64,000 nt of DNA from the NCBI GenBank assembly GCA_963930775.1, contig OZ005689.1:7789569-7853568 (forward strand), in the 5' to 3' direction. The DNA is from Cliona cf. orientalis. Taxonomy: Eukaryota; Porifera; Demospongiae; Clionaida; Clionaidae. Positions within the stretch are counted from its first letter, which is position 1, and the number at the start of each line of letters is the position of its first letter. Positions 1-12,140 of the stretch are shown one piece after another. The position numbers and the translations under genes were made by a program. The notes under the pieces are model-generated. The model did no database searches, had not been told where the DNA came from, and was given only the letters and a program-made list of their open reading frames with translations.

Positions 1-2654
1 CAACAACGGACAGTATTTGGATGAATACATAGCAATCAAAACTCTCAAAGGTACATGGATATAAAAGCCTCATACCTATACCCCAACTATGCGTTCAATG
101 TGGGCAGTGTTAACATAGTTCTTTACAGGATTCTATGATCCCTCTACTGTGAGGAATATGCTGAAAGAATGCTCAGAAATGTCCAAGTTTAATCACCCAA
201 ATATCCTCACCTTGAAGGGAGTCTGTCTTGATGGAGGGCCTGCTCCTTACATCATCATGCCCTTCATGGCCAATGGCAGCCTACTGGCTTACCTCAAGAA
301 GAACAGAAAGAGATTAGTTATTTCTAGTGAGGATGCCGATAGAGAAGGATCTGAAGTAAGCTAAATGTTTCTTTCTTTAGCTACAAGTCTGTTAGACAAG
401 TGTAGTGTTGGAAATCTTTACTGAAAGAAATTTTGCCACTGCCTCATCCGCTGTTAAAACTTAGACTTGCACTAGACTATCTGGTGACAAACCTTCTTTA
501 GCAAAAAATACAATCAGCGAGATGTTTTGGGTAGCTGATCATGAGCTTAGCAATAGGCTTTGTACCAAAGTATGGAATAGTTATTAAATTGTGAGCAATG
601 TGGTAAAGATCACTGAATCTTCTATGTGTGATAATATTATAGAAAAAAAAATTTTAGCGAATGAGAGCAGGTGTCTTTTGGTGAAAATTTTCAGCTAGCT
701 CTCATATTATAGTAATGTGAAATTAAAAGTGCTCTTATTACTTTGCATCAGGTGGAAACTGTTCACAAGCAACTGATGGATATGTGCATTCAAATTGCCA
801 AGGGAATGGAGTATCTTGCAACAATGAACATCATACACAGAGATTTGGCAGCAAGGAACTGCATGTGAGTGCACCTGGTCCAATAAAAATTAAATTTTGT
901 TAGCAAGGATTATCAGATCTCTGTTATTATAGCCATAATATTATTATATAGACTCATTACAGTTCATACTTAGAGTTGTAAAAGAGTTATATAACTCGTT
1001 TACACAATACAGCCATATAGACTATTTTTACTTTGAAGTTATGGTGTCCCATTATGCTATGCCATTATAGGATTGACTCCAATTTTGTCATCAAAGTTGC
1101 TGATTTTGGTCTCTCAGAGAGTGCCGGGGTAAAGGAGTACTTCCGTCTGGACAAAACCGCCTCCGTCAAACTACCCCTAAAATGGCTACCGCCCGAAAGC
1201 ATTGATGACTATGTTTTCTCTGAGAAGTCAGATGTGGTAAGACGAATTTGAATTTTATGGTATATAGAGCTTTTAGTTACTCTTTGTCTTATGATGCAGT
1301 GGGCATATGGTGTTACATGCTGGGAGATATTCACTGGAGGGAAAGTCCCGTACTTTGACCTGGCTCCTTCCGAGATCCCCACCCAGCTGGATGACGGTTA
1401 CCGACTGGAAAAACCACAGAATGAGGCTTGCAGCGACAAAGTGTAAGAAGTGTTGGATAATACTGGAACTTTCATGCTATTGAAAGGAGTAAATTAGAAT
1501 ATTATAGCTACTAGTGTGATGTATTTCATCGTGGGGGCGAGCGTTTGCGAGCTTGCGCGTGCATGACACACATGCACTATTAAATTATGCAAGCGATGTC
1601 GCGGCACAAGCTTCTCAGGTTCTATGGCTCTGGAGGTCCTTTTATCCTTTTTCAAGACTCAAGTACTTAGCAATAGATTGTAAATATGAGTTTATTAGCA
1701 AGCAACAAGCTGGAACGTACTGACAAAGCTACTGTGATGTACTACTTATACATTCTTTCGTCGCTTCCATCCTGAGCTCTTATTTGCTATCTTCTCTGTC
1801 TATTTTGTTCTGTGTAGCTAATGTTGGATCTGACATCTTCGTTCTTGCGCCTTTCTTCCCAAATTCTCAATCTCCTTTGACTCTGATCATTTGAGCATGC
1901 ACAAATTATTGGCAAAGAGGCATGGCACAAGAGAGAGCACGTGTTATTTTCGCATGCATGCTCAGTCAGCCAAGCTGGACAGACGGACAGACGATCTTCC
2001 GCCGAACGATCAAATGTGGGGCTCGCTCACGCTCACCCCCAATTATGTCAAGACTGGGGCTTCACTAGTTATTTTATGCAATACAGTATAGGAGATGTCC
2101 ACCATTATTAACCTTGCATCAGTGTAGTTTACTAAGGGTAGCCATCCCATCAGCCACCTTAAATTCCTTGCAAAATTTCTGGATCAGTACCTGCAAGAGC
2201 TACTTGGTGATGGGTGAATGAGCTTAATCTGTCAAAACGTCCATAAAATACCCAATAAATTTTAGCTGAAAATTTACACCAATGGGAGTAGATGGCGAAA
2301 ATTGGCAAAAAGGTTTCAACGGCTTGTGACAATTTCTGGCTATACTGTAACAGTATTATATATGATAATGTCATTGTACATTGTTAATTGAACAAAATTA
2401 TAGCATGCATGCATAAACTTTAACCCTGCAGATATGAGGTTATGCTGGTGTGCTGGTCTATGGATCCAATTGAGCGTCCGTCATTCTCCCACATAGTTCA
2501 ACATCTCTCCCTGATCCTGGAGAGTGTGTCTGGTTACATAGATGTCGGTACGTTTGAAAGTACTAGTGCCTCCCTATGCAGCACAATGACCGAGTCTGAA
2601 TCCAACATCATCCAAGAAACTAGCAGGAACAAGCTTACTCCGGGAGAGAGCTAA
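1..2654 (+). CDS. Receptor tyrosine kinase gene A, 3' end (kinase domain and tail)
   Basis: 3' part of an RTK gene that begins left of the window. Inferred exons: <2-50, 129-355, 752-864, 1071-1236, 1300-1442, 2432-2654. Seen in order: AIKTLK (beta-3 lysine), MLKECSEM (alpha-C Glu), [17 protein letters not shown] hinge, an acidic kinase insert, HRDLAARNC catalytic loop, VADFGLSES (DFG), one activation-loop Tyr (KEYFRLDK), [14 protein letters not shown], and [12 protein letters not shown] near the end of the C-lobe. HRDLAARN is the receptor-type form of the loop, so a membrane receptor is inferred although the ectodomain is not visible. The usual APE reads PPE here. A 43-residue tail after GYIDV is rich in Ser and Thr. 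The intron 1443-2431 is about 1 kb and holds no recognised gene. Gene B starts only 450 bp downstream and is a paralogue. Confidence 0.9.
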
Positions 2655-3104
2655 TCATCATCATCAATAATAATCTATACTGTACAGCCACCAGTTTATG
2701 TTCAAGACATTCACCACTATTATTATTATACCTGTCAGAGTTGTAGCCATTATTTATTCTCATTACCAGCAATAATTACAATGTCATAATAAGGTGATGT
2801 TAAACTTCACTTTCTAGATACACTTTACGTGAGTTCAGGATCAGAAGTTAGTCCCGTTTCCAAACTGCGCGCCACTGTTAACGACCCTGTACCACTTACA
2901 TGTGTATACGCGAACGCATGCGCGGATGAACTCCAAAAGATTCGCGCACGTAGGGCCATTTGGGATATCAGAGCCGTCTTACTGTACTATAAAGGACTCC
3001 TAATAATCACTTTACCGAGCTAACTAACTCTACTTCACACCTAGATAGGATTAAGCTTAAGAATTTGTGACTGTCGTTTGCTGACGGCGATAGCTACAGT
3101 AATA
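2655..3104 (+). promoter_or_regulatory. Short A-B intergenic region, possible gene B promoter
   Basis: Only 450 bp separate the stop of gene A from the start of gene B, so this stretch must hold the end of A and the promoter of B. A TATA-like TATAAAG lies at 2988-2994, about 110 bp before the B start codon. A CG-richer patch (about 2865-2965) precedes it. No clear AATAAA was found after gene A. The promoter role is inferred from position only. Confidence 0.3.
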
Positions 3105-6100
3105 ATGGCAATCATCCGTGTCTATAAATTACTAATTTCGATCTTGATCAGAGGGATTGTTTTAACAGTTATGTGGAGCTCGAGCAGCTTTGGTCAGATC
3201 CAGCCAGAGAATGGTCTAGCAGGTAAGAAATGCTTGACGTACTCACATAATATAATATACATTTTCACTAAGATCAATGTAGTCTTCAATAATTAAAAAA
3301 AAAAAAAATGCGGTGCTCCACAACCTCTAATAGTAAACTCAGACTTCACTTGCAATTTCTCTCTTTTACGTTTTAATCTTAATCTGCCATACTGGATGTG
3401 CAGCGCCTGATCTGGTTGAATGCAGCACAACAGTTGAGTGCACAGCAGGCTTGGGAATTGGAGTCATGAGTGCTGTAGATTGTTGCGTTGGCAACCCCAG
3501 AGGTCTTGCATACACTCTGTCTGATTCTGATACATGCTATATATGCATTGGTAAGTTCAAGTAGCTATCAACTTTTGTATGTTTATGAAAACACTTAGCT
3601 ACACAAAAGGTTGTTTTTAAAAACCACTAATGATTGTATATTAATTATATTATGTATTGCAGTCTATGGTTGGCTGAATCAATCATTTGTTGGGGTGGAA
3701 CAGGAAATGAATCATGTGATCCAGGTTGGCTACCAGAAGGGTGCTCAACAAATAGGATACAACTTTGTTTTCAGCGTGGAAGCTGTGGAGTATCCCACAT
3801 TTGACCCAGATGTTGATCATGCTAGAGAAGGTTTTGATTTTATGATCAACACTGAAGAGGTGCAGATTTCCTTTGGCAGCTCTTCCTTGGTTAATGTTGA
3901 GGTCACATTCTTTCCTGATGACGTTGCTCTGGAGTCAAGTGAAATTGTGAATTTTGAGCTTGTTCCACTGGGAGGAATTTCTTTGCCATCAGGAGAGGGA
4001 GTATTCTTTCAAAGAACACTTGAAGTACTTATTACGGACAGTGATGGTGAGTTTAGCTAGTGCATTATAGCACGGTATGGCTAGTATCTAGATACCTCGT
4101 GTGGTATAAGGCCCACAAACATGGTATTTTCTTTGGCCATGCATGCCAATATTAATTAACCCTACCCACATGTGCTTTCTATACATGTGCACAAAATTCT
4201 CTTATCCATTTAGCCATTCATGAGCAGGTGGCCAAATTTAAATTCTAAAAGTACCAAGTGTAATGGTCATCTAAATTACTCACTAAAATTAACCAATTAG
4301 CTCATCAAGCTGACAATTATTACCATTCACAGTTTTGGATATCTATCTTACCGAGGAAGAATATCAAGCTACAGAGTCTGACATGCTTATAGAACTGACA
4401 GTATGTAAGAGCAAATCAATTGCGTTTCATCCCTTCCTTTTCTACGAAATCGAGGTCATAATATCACCAGTTATGATTGAAAACATCACCACACCTCTTC
4501 CATTAATACCTGAGGATAATCCTTATTCTCCAACTAGAGCAGGTTAATTTAATCGATAGAAACAGCATTAGCAAATAAGTTTGAATTTTTTTTTTTTATC
4601 TTGCAATCACTAGATACAGACGACTTCGATAGAGCAACACAGCATGTGTTTTTCTTTCAAGATGAAGATGTTCTTCGAGTGGACTGTCTTCCCGTCCGTA
4701 TACCTATTACCAACGATGATGTCAATGAGGCTGAACAGGATTTTGCCATTCAGCTTAGTGTGGTATCCCTGAATATACAGAATCCAGGAAGGATCACTCT
4801 TTCTCGGAACCTCAGCCTCGCTAAGATTATCGATGATGATCGTGAGTTATATTATTATAATTGCATAAGCAATACACGAAAAGAGATGTTTAGGACTTAC
4901 CTCTATTTTGGGTCTATTTAAGTCAATGGAGGAGGATAGTAGTAGTACATTGTCATGAGCATTCTGATAAACTAGGTTATGATGCCTCTATTAGTAACAG
5001 AATCTGATAATAACTAACTAAGTCTTGCTAATTAATAGCTACAGAGTTTAAGTTACTGACATTGTATGCAATAAAATTTTATTGGTTTCACCACCTGTAG
5101 CAATCAGGATAGGATTTGAATTACCCAGTTACACTTTCATCGAGCCACCAATAGAAGAACCAGTTCAGATTTATCTTGCAACTGAAGATGGCAGGGTCTC
5201 CGAACAAACATTCACTGTACTCTTTGAACTCGGTGCCTTCAATTCCAGTGAAATCTATCGATCGGCGGTACTCGGTGAAGACTATGTTGCTCAGGGGGTG
5301 ACTAAAATAATTCTTTATCCATTCACCCCAAGGATCTCCTATCGTTTCACCCTGCTTCCTGATGATGATACAACTCCTGGCGAAACAGAGTCATTCTCTG
5401 TTATTAGCTCTAATTCACTCAATACCAGATTTCCAATGTTTCTCCTTCCGAAGGTTCTATCCCCTATGGTTGAAGTTGTCATCATTGAACATGATGCAGA
5501 AAGTAAGTATTTTGCATAGTAGCTGGAGGTGGCCAGTGTTGTATAATTATATGTGTGAATGTAATTTCTAGATACCATTGGATTCAGTCAAGAGCTTATG
5601 ACTGTGTGGGAGAACGAAGGTGTAGCAAATATCACCATATTTTCATACATTTCTGCTGATTCTGTTAACGATCTGAGCCTCTCTTTTATGACATTTAGTG
5701 GAAATGCTACAGAAAGTAAGTGAAGCATAATTATATTACCTACATGTGCACAATCATGCCCTCAATCAGTAGCCATTAAAACTATAACTCTTCATGCAGG
5801 TAAAGATTATGACAAGCTTGTCAAAACTTCATTACAAATCGTTGACTTTACAACCGTTGCAATAACTATTATTGACGATGATTTAGCTGAAGGAGTAGAG
5901 ACATTTTATGGACAGCTAATTGTTAGAAGTTCTACACAAAATTTTTCAGTACGGATCACGATCGAAATCTTAGACGATGAAGGTTAGTTTGGTCATGGCA
6001 ATAATATTATGTTGTGTAATTTTGACATTGTAGAATTTACCAGATGTAGCTGTGAGCCAACTAAGGAGTGTTAACAGAATGCTTATAGTCTAAATTAGGT

Positions 6101-9100
6101 GATTATTGTGTGCACTCATTAAGGCTACCTTGTTTGCAAGTCTTAGTTGTGTAACATGAAAATGTCGAGGAGTTCAATTCAGTGTTTTTGGGTTGAATTT
6201 TCGCTGTTGCATACGATTATGTACACTATAGATGCACCGTATTCGCAATTGTTAATAATAATATTATGTCACTGCTACCATGAAAATTATCAATTTTATA
6301 GTTCGAGGTAATTGTGGCAATATGATAGCAAATCGCAACTGCAGTAAAGACTCACTTTGTGAGGTCAGTCGTGGCAGGTTTCTGGACAGTTGTACGTGCA
6401 ACGATGGCTATTTGGGCAATGGATTTGTGTGTAAAGGTAATTAATATTATTAGTAGTAGGCATTGAATGTGTAATCCAATAATGATGATTTGCTATTTTA
6501 GATATTCATGAATGTGAAAATGGACAGGATAACTGCAACGCTAATGCAGTCTGCTCTAACACTCCAGGAGCCTATGATTGCCAGTGTAGAAATGGTCACT
6601 TTGGTGATGGAGAAGTTTGCATTAGTAAGTAACAATTGAGTATTAGTTAGCTACGCACATAGCTGAGTTAGTATTAATTACTTTAAGTATAGTTAACTTC
6701 TTAGATAACTATATGTGACTGTAAAATTAATATCAACTAACTGTCTTTAATTATTGACCTGGACCTATTAATTTTGTGTAAAAATTGCAAAGAATCAATG
6801 ACTAATAACATCAATAATAATTGCATCCTTGCATGCAAATCTCTTTATCCTGCTCAGATGCCACTAACCAAGTTCCTGGTCCATGCACTCAAGGAGACCA
6901 GTGTATTTGTTTTGGTCCCAGTAGCAACACAGAGTGTGGTTGCGTTCCTGGTTATGAGATTGCAGATGTGCAGGGTATCAGCCAATGTCATGGTGTGTTT
7001 CTATGATAATAATTGTCACAGTATCACATTATTTTTCTCACTACTGAATTGTCGATGCAGATATCGATGAATGTGAACAAAATCAAAATTTGTGTCATAA
7101 TGGTGCTTGTGTTAACACTGATGGATCCTTTCTCTGCCTCTGCAAAATTGGCTTTGTCCTTAATCCTGAGGAGCACACCTGTATAGGTAATATTATACTA
7201 CTCCTAATCCCACAATAATTATTTTGCTGTGCTTAATACTTTCTATTGTAGACATAGATGAGTGTACTCTTGGAGTGCATGGTTGTAGTAGAAATGCTGA
7301 GTGTGTTAATACTGAAGGGAGCTACACATGCTCTTGTCAACAAGATTTTGTAGGTGATGGAAGGTTGTGCCTAAACAGTAAGGCATATTTTTATGGTATA
7401 ATATTATTATCATTGTTTTAAATTAATATTGATTTTGGATACGTCATGATCAGTCTCAATAATAACTGATTCTCATAAGTGCTTGCCAAAAAACTCTGAG
7501 CTATGTGGCTGCTTAGATGGATACTACTTTGATGCAAGATCAAGAAATTGTAAAGGTATTTGTAAATTTCGATGATGCTGGGAAGGTTAAGATGGTAGTT
7601 ATTATTCCGTACAAATTGAACTTCAGATGTTGATGAGTGTGAAAGGTACTCTGTGTGTAATGAGAACGCACGTTGTCGAAATACTCCAGGGAGCTACTTG
7701 TGCCTGTGCAATGATGGCTATCAGGGAAGCGGGAAAATTTGCAATGGTAGTCTTTGATCAAAAATTTATTTGCCTTGATAACAATATTATGTCCTTTATT
7801 ATTAGACATTAACGAGTGTGAAACTGAGCTTCACGATTGTGACAAGAATGCCATCTGCAATAACACCATCGGCAGTTTCATGTGTTCATGTAAGCCTTCA
7901 TACTTTGGCAATGGGAAAAGCTGTGAAAGTAAGTAGTGTTAAGCTTAAATCTATTGTCTGTGTAACAATATTCTGCTTCCATTCTTTAGCTGGTATTTTG
8001 CCTCAGATTCAAATTCCTACCACTATCGGTAACTTTGGTACACTTCAATCATAGACCAGTATTAAGTTTTTTAGTTTCTATCCTTAGGTCGTCCCAATCA
8101 CAATCTATCTTATGCAATTGGCATTGACTTTTGTCTTGAGCATATGGAATCATTTCAGGATGGTGTAAACATCCACTGCCAGCTTTCAAACACTCCATTT
8201 CCTGCTCCTACACTTCTCATAACTGCAACGAACATTGGTGAAGATGCTTCAATAAATATGCTAAGCAGGAAGCAAGCAAATCTTCTCTTGAACAAGACAG
8301 TACTGAGAACATTATTTGACAACGACACAACAATGGTCAATGTTTCCTGTACAGCAAGCAATTCCTTTGGAAGTGATGAACTAACAACTTTGATTCGAGT
8401 GTGTGGTGAGTGTATAACTTGTGTCCCATAATTAAATTTTTGCTGAAATTCACCAAATCTTTGTATTGCAGAAACAGTTAGAGTAAGTTGCCATAATTAT
8501 TCTCTATGCAATCTTTAACACAGAACAAAAAATTAGTGTCACACTGATAAAATTCCCACCAATTTGAATAAGAGCAGGCAGCAAAATTGGCAAAGATTTT
8601 GGCGAATATTAATTTTCTATATAATAATATTATTATGTGATACTACTAAATCAATAATTATTGCTCTAAAATTATAGGTCCCACTGAATGTCAAGATGGG
8701 GTGACTAATAACTGCTCTCAAGCATGTACCCGGAATATCTTGGGCGGGTATGAATGCAGCTGCACTATTGGCTATGCATTACAGATGGATCTGTGTGCTG
8801 GTGAGTATATATCTCGAGAATCGTGTGCATGAGATTGTTACATCATCACATTTTGTGGCTATGTAGATATCAATGAATGTGCAAATAGCTCCACTCATAA
8901 CTGTTCAGAAGAATACAATGAAAGGTGTCATAATACTGAGGGTTCCTATGGATGTGAATGTATTGCCGGCTTTGAGAGAAATGAAGGCAATTGTGAAGGT
9001 AATGAACTGATAATTAAATTTCACAATATTTAAAGATACATTTACAGACATCAATGAGTGTGAGGAGAATTTGATGCTTTGTTCTGAAAATGAAGTGTGT

Positions 9101-11999
9101 GTGAACACCCTCGGAAGTTCCACATGCCAGTGTTCACCAGGCTACTACAAACTGAGAAACTCTTGCCAAGGTATAATAATAATACTATAGCTAGCTAGCT
9201 ATGGACATCTAGCGTTATGCAACCAGGCATAATTTCACAATATTATTGACACCTCTTATCACCTCTTACAGATGTTGATGAGTGTACCAGTGATAGCTTA
9301 CATGATTGCAGTGAGGACAACCATCAGATTTGTCTAAATTCACCTGGCTCATACATTTGTCATTGTGAAGCAGGTTTCGAAGAAGTGGGTATGATTTGTC
9401 AAGGTATTATACGAGATTGTGTCTATCACTCACCATGCTTGTGATTATATTATTATGATCCATGTAACTGTTGATAAATGTGCTAATAACATTATGATCC
9501 TTCTAATTGGCAGATGTGAATGAATGTGTGAATGATACCAGATGCTCCCAGTTGTGCAATAACACCATTGGATCTTACCAGTGTAATTGTCATACTGGAT
9601 ATGTCCTTGATCTTATGGACAATTCCACTTGTCAAGGTATTAAGTATATAGTAACACCCTCGTAACAGAAATGTTATTATTAACTTGCTACAGATGTTGA
9701 TGAGTGTGCTTCAGCTATTCACAATTGTCATCCCTATGCTGTGTGCATCAATACACCTGGAAGCTTTTCTTGTGAATGCAGATCGCATTATGAGGGTGAT
9801 GGACTAACTTGCCAAGGTGTACGATGTTTCGTCATCGCATAATAATATTCTGACTATTGTTCATTCTTTTCACTAGCATCCATGTTAGTGATAGTCAGCA
9901 GTGCTCTAGGCAGTGGAGCTGTGTTGATGATCGTTGGAGTAGTAGTGGTAGTGGCTTGTATATGTCTCTACTCTCGACGCCATTATGCCGCTATCTGGAG
10001 AGGAAGGTGAGCTTAATTATAGAATGTCTAATAACTATTCCTTGCGAATATTTCATCTTCAAAGATTTAGTGAAAATCAGCGAAGTCTAAGTCCTACATC
10101 TCTCCCAGATGTTGAGGATTCGAACCATCGTCTGTTGTCAAGATCACTTACTGTTCAGAGCTCTTTTCGACTCGAGATACCTCCTTATCTTATCATTCCT
10201 TCCTCCAATATAAAACTTGTTGAAACTATTGGACAAGGTACAAACCTGATGATAAGATTAATACAAGGTGTAGAGACTAAAATTGAATGATTCCAGGTGA
10301 ATTCGGTGTCGTATATAAAGGTCACATTATTAAGAATCTAGGGCAAATTACGACCAAAGTTGTGGCAGTAAAGACACTTAAAGGTAAAGTTATCCATCAT
10401 TATCATGTACTTGTAATTAGATGAATACTGTGATAGGTTTTTACGATAAAAGTGACATAGAAGACATGCTAAGGGAATCGTCCAAGATGTATAAATTTAA
10501 ACACCAAAACGTTCTCGCCTTAAATGGAGTTTGTCTTGATGGAGGGCCAGCCCCTTTCATTATTATGCCCTTCATGGCCAACGGTAGTCTTCTCACTTAC
10601 TTGAAGAAGAACAGAAATTCTTTGGTCATATCAATTAATGAAGTGGAAGAGGTAATCATACTCAGTAGTATGCACGATGTAACCATGGTAATAGCTAAGT
10701 GTCCTGGAACAAATGTTTCAGATTCGTGTCCATCTGGACACAGTGATGTCATACTAGTTTAGATCTATACCATAATATGTAGTAGGTAATAGACCACATG
10801 TTTGAAATGTTTTATAATCTGTTCAACAAATCACAATGACATACTAATAATATTATGTCAATCATGAGCATACCGTATAGCGGGTAGCTTTGATGAGCAT
10901 TGAAATGGCCCTCCACTGACATTGGCGAAGTTGTGATCAGAATGCCTACTGACATAGGCATGCATGCATGAAGTTAAATTGGTTTTTAATTTGGCGATCT
11001 ATACCAAATTCGCCATAATATCACCAAAATTATTTAATAAGATCGGCAAAATTTCCCACTATGCGGTATAGCTATAATAATGTAGTCACAATTGCTTGAA
11101 GTATGAATTTTTATAGGTGAAAAGTGTAAGCAAGCAGTTAATGGACATGTGCATTCAAGTTGCCAAGGGAATGAAGTATCTTACTGATATGAAAGTGGTG
11201 CACAGAGATCTAGCAGCAAGAAACTGCATGTGAGTAATAATAATAATAATAATAGGGTTACCTGGGTATATGAAGTCATAACCATGCATTTTCTTTCTTT
11301 TTCTCTATAATACTTTATGCATTCCAGTATACCGTACATAAAGTAATCGAGTATGCATTACAGTTGATAATAGTTCAGGCGGAATTTGAAAGTAATCAAT
11401 ATTTTTATGCACACTGACAGGATTGATGTTAACTTTGTCATTAAAGTTGCTGACTTCGGGCTTTCTGAAAGTATTGAAACGAAGGATTACTTTCGTCAAG
11501 ACAAGAGCTGTAACATTAAGTTACCAATGAAATGGCTGGCACCAGAGAGCATGGAAGATTACATCTTCTCCGAGAAATCAGATGTGGTAATATTATTGTT
11601 AAACATTACGATTTGTCTCGCAGATCATTAAAGCCTATTTATACGTGTGGTTCTTGTAATCTCTTAGTCTTAACTTTACAATGTGTGGTAAATTTGAGCT
11701 TACGTTATAATGTTTCATATCCTTTATAGTGGGCCTATGGTGTGACGTGTTGGGAGATCTTCGCTGGAGGAAGAGTGCCCTATCCCAGTGTAGATATGAC
11801 TGAGCTGCAAAAATTTCTAAATGATGGGCATCGTTTAGAGAAGCCAATGAATGATGCTTGCTGTGAAGAAATGTACACTATTATGCTTCAATGTTGGAAG
11901 CTTAACCCAGGCACAAGACCACCATTTTCAAATTTAGTTGATTCACTATCAGTGTACCTTGAAGCTATGGCAGGTTATATGGACATTACTGGTATGTAA
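3105..11999 (+). CDS. Receptor tyrosine kinase gene B, complete (Calx-beta/EGF/Ig/TM/TK)
   Basis: Complete 31-exon gene, about 1690 residues. Exons: 3105-3222, 3404-3550, 3663-4046, 4333-4542, 4614-4841, 5101-5502, 5572-5715, 5800-5982, 6302-6436, 6502-6624, 6858-6992, 7061-7186, 7252-7377, 7454-7555, 7627-7746, 7806-7928, 7990-8028, 8088-8405, 8678-8800, 8867-8998, 9048-9170, 9272-9403, 9514-9636, 9694-9816, 9877-10006, 10065-10237, 10297-10383, 10437-10651, 11117-11229, 11421-11586, 11730-11999. The ATG at 3105 opens a hydrophobic signal peptide. Then come a Cys-Cys module, about four Calx-beta-like repeats, 8 EGF, one Ig-like, 6 EGF, a TM helix and a tyrosine kinase. Every ectodomain exon is phase 1-1. 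Unlike genes C and D there is no NIDO domain, and the last kinase intron is missing. Predicted type I membrane receptor; ligand unknown. Short exons are the least certain part of the model. Confidence 0.88.
3404..3550 (+). other. Cys-Cys module exon of gene B
   Basis: A single phase 1-1 exon of about 49 residues with pattern LVEC..TVEC....AVDCCVG..RGLAY.....C..CIG. The same module sits at the same place in genes C (19026-19169) and D (55044-55187). I do not recognise it as a named domain. Its six conserved Cys suggest a disulfide-bonded mini-domain in front of the Calx-beta repeats. Confidence 0.75.
3663..5982 (+). other. Calx-beta-like repeat block of gene B
   Basis: Six exons encode roughly four Calx-beta-like repeats, a fold found in Na/Ca exchangers, integrin beta-4 and sponge adhesion proteins. 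Typical marks are seen: SFVGVEQE near the start, [25 protein letters not shown] followed by VLITDSD (in part), [17 protein letters not shown] with [22 protein letters not shown], and [17 protein letters not shown] with EILDDEG. Acidic DDD or DDE strings at repeat ends are consistent with calcium sites. Repeat boundaries do not match exon boundaries one to one. Confidence 0.75.
6302..9816 (+). other. EGF - Ig-like - EGF stalk of gene B
   Basis: Eight EGF-like exons (6302-7928), a small linker exon (7990-8028), one Ig-like exon (8088-8405) and six EGF-like exons (8678-9816). Most EGF exons begin with D(I/V)(D/N)EC and carry CxNTxGSxxCxC, the calcium-binding EGF signature. The exons at 6858 and 7454 lack it and look like degenerate half modules. 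The Ig-like exon has the Cys pair VNIHCQL and [15 protein letters not shown] and ends in RVCG. All are phase 1-1, so each could be duplicated or lost without a frameshift. Confidence 0.85.
9877..11999 (+). other. Transmembrane helix, juxtamembrane and tyrosine kinase domain of gene B
   Basis: Exon 9877-10006 encodes a hydrophobic helix ([15 protein letters not shown]) followed by basic residues, so the following part is cytoplasmic. Exon 10065 holds the juxtamembrane region and ETIGQG; exon 10297 completes the G-loop (EFGVVYKG) and VAVKTLK; exon 10437 carries alpha-C and the hinge; 11117 has HRDLAARNC; 11421 has ADFGLSE, one activation-loop Tyr (KDYFRQDK) and APES; 11730-11999 has the C-lobe. 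All catalytic residues expected for an active kinase are present. The tail is short and ends just after GYMDITGM. Confidence 0.92.
10873..11066. mobile_element. TA-flanked MITE inside a gene B kinase intron
   Basis: A 194-bp non-coding element with inverted ends (CCGTATAGCGGGT left; CCCACTATGCGG right), flanked by TA on both sides. It lies in the 10652-11116 intron. Related elements occur at 39460-39904 and, with a variant end sequence, at 43860-44046. TA target duplication suggests mobilisation by a Tc1/mariner-type transposase. Confidence 0.65.
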
Positions 12000-12134
12000 T
12001 GAACAGCTAAGAGTAGCTAACTGTGTATGGCTCACAATTCTACAAGGATTAATTCTTCAACAGTAGCTTGTTGTTCTATTTTCTGTGCCTAAACTTGAAC
12101 TAAGTAAGAATACTACGTAACATTTTGTTCATCC

Positions 12135-12140
12135 AATAAA
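12135..12140 (+). terminator. Candidate polyadenylation signal of gene B
   Basis: AATAAA about 135 bp after the gene B stop codon, in an AT-rich stretch. The position suits a short 3' UTR. Inferred from the motif only. Confidence 0.4.

Noticed and set aside
1891-2374. ORFs within the 1-kb intron of gene A
   Set aside because: No domain, no conservation in paralogues, and the kinase reads through cleanly when the stretch is removed as an intron.
8472-8482. Possible 11-nt micro-exon after the Ig-like exon of gene B
   Set aside because: It has AG before and GTAAG after, but its length breaks the phase, and genes C and D have no counterpart.
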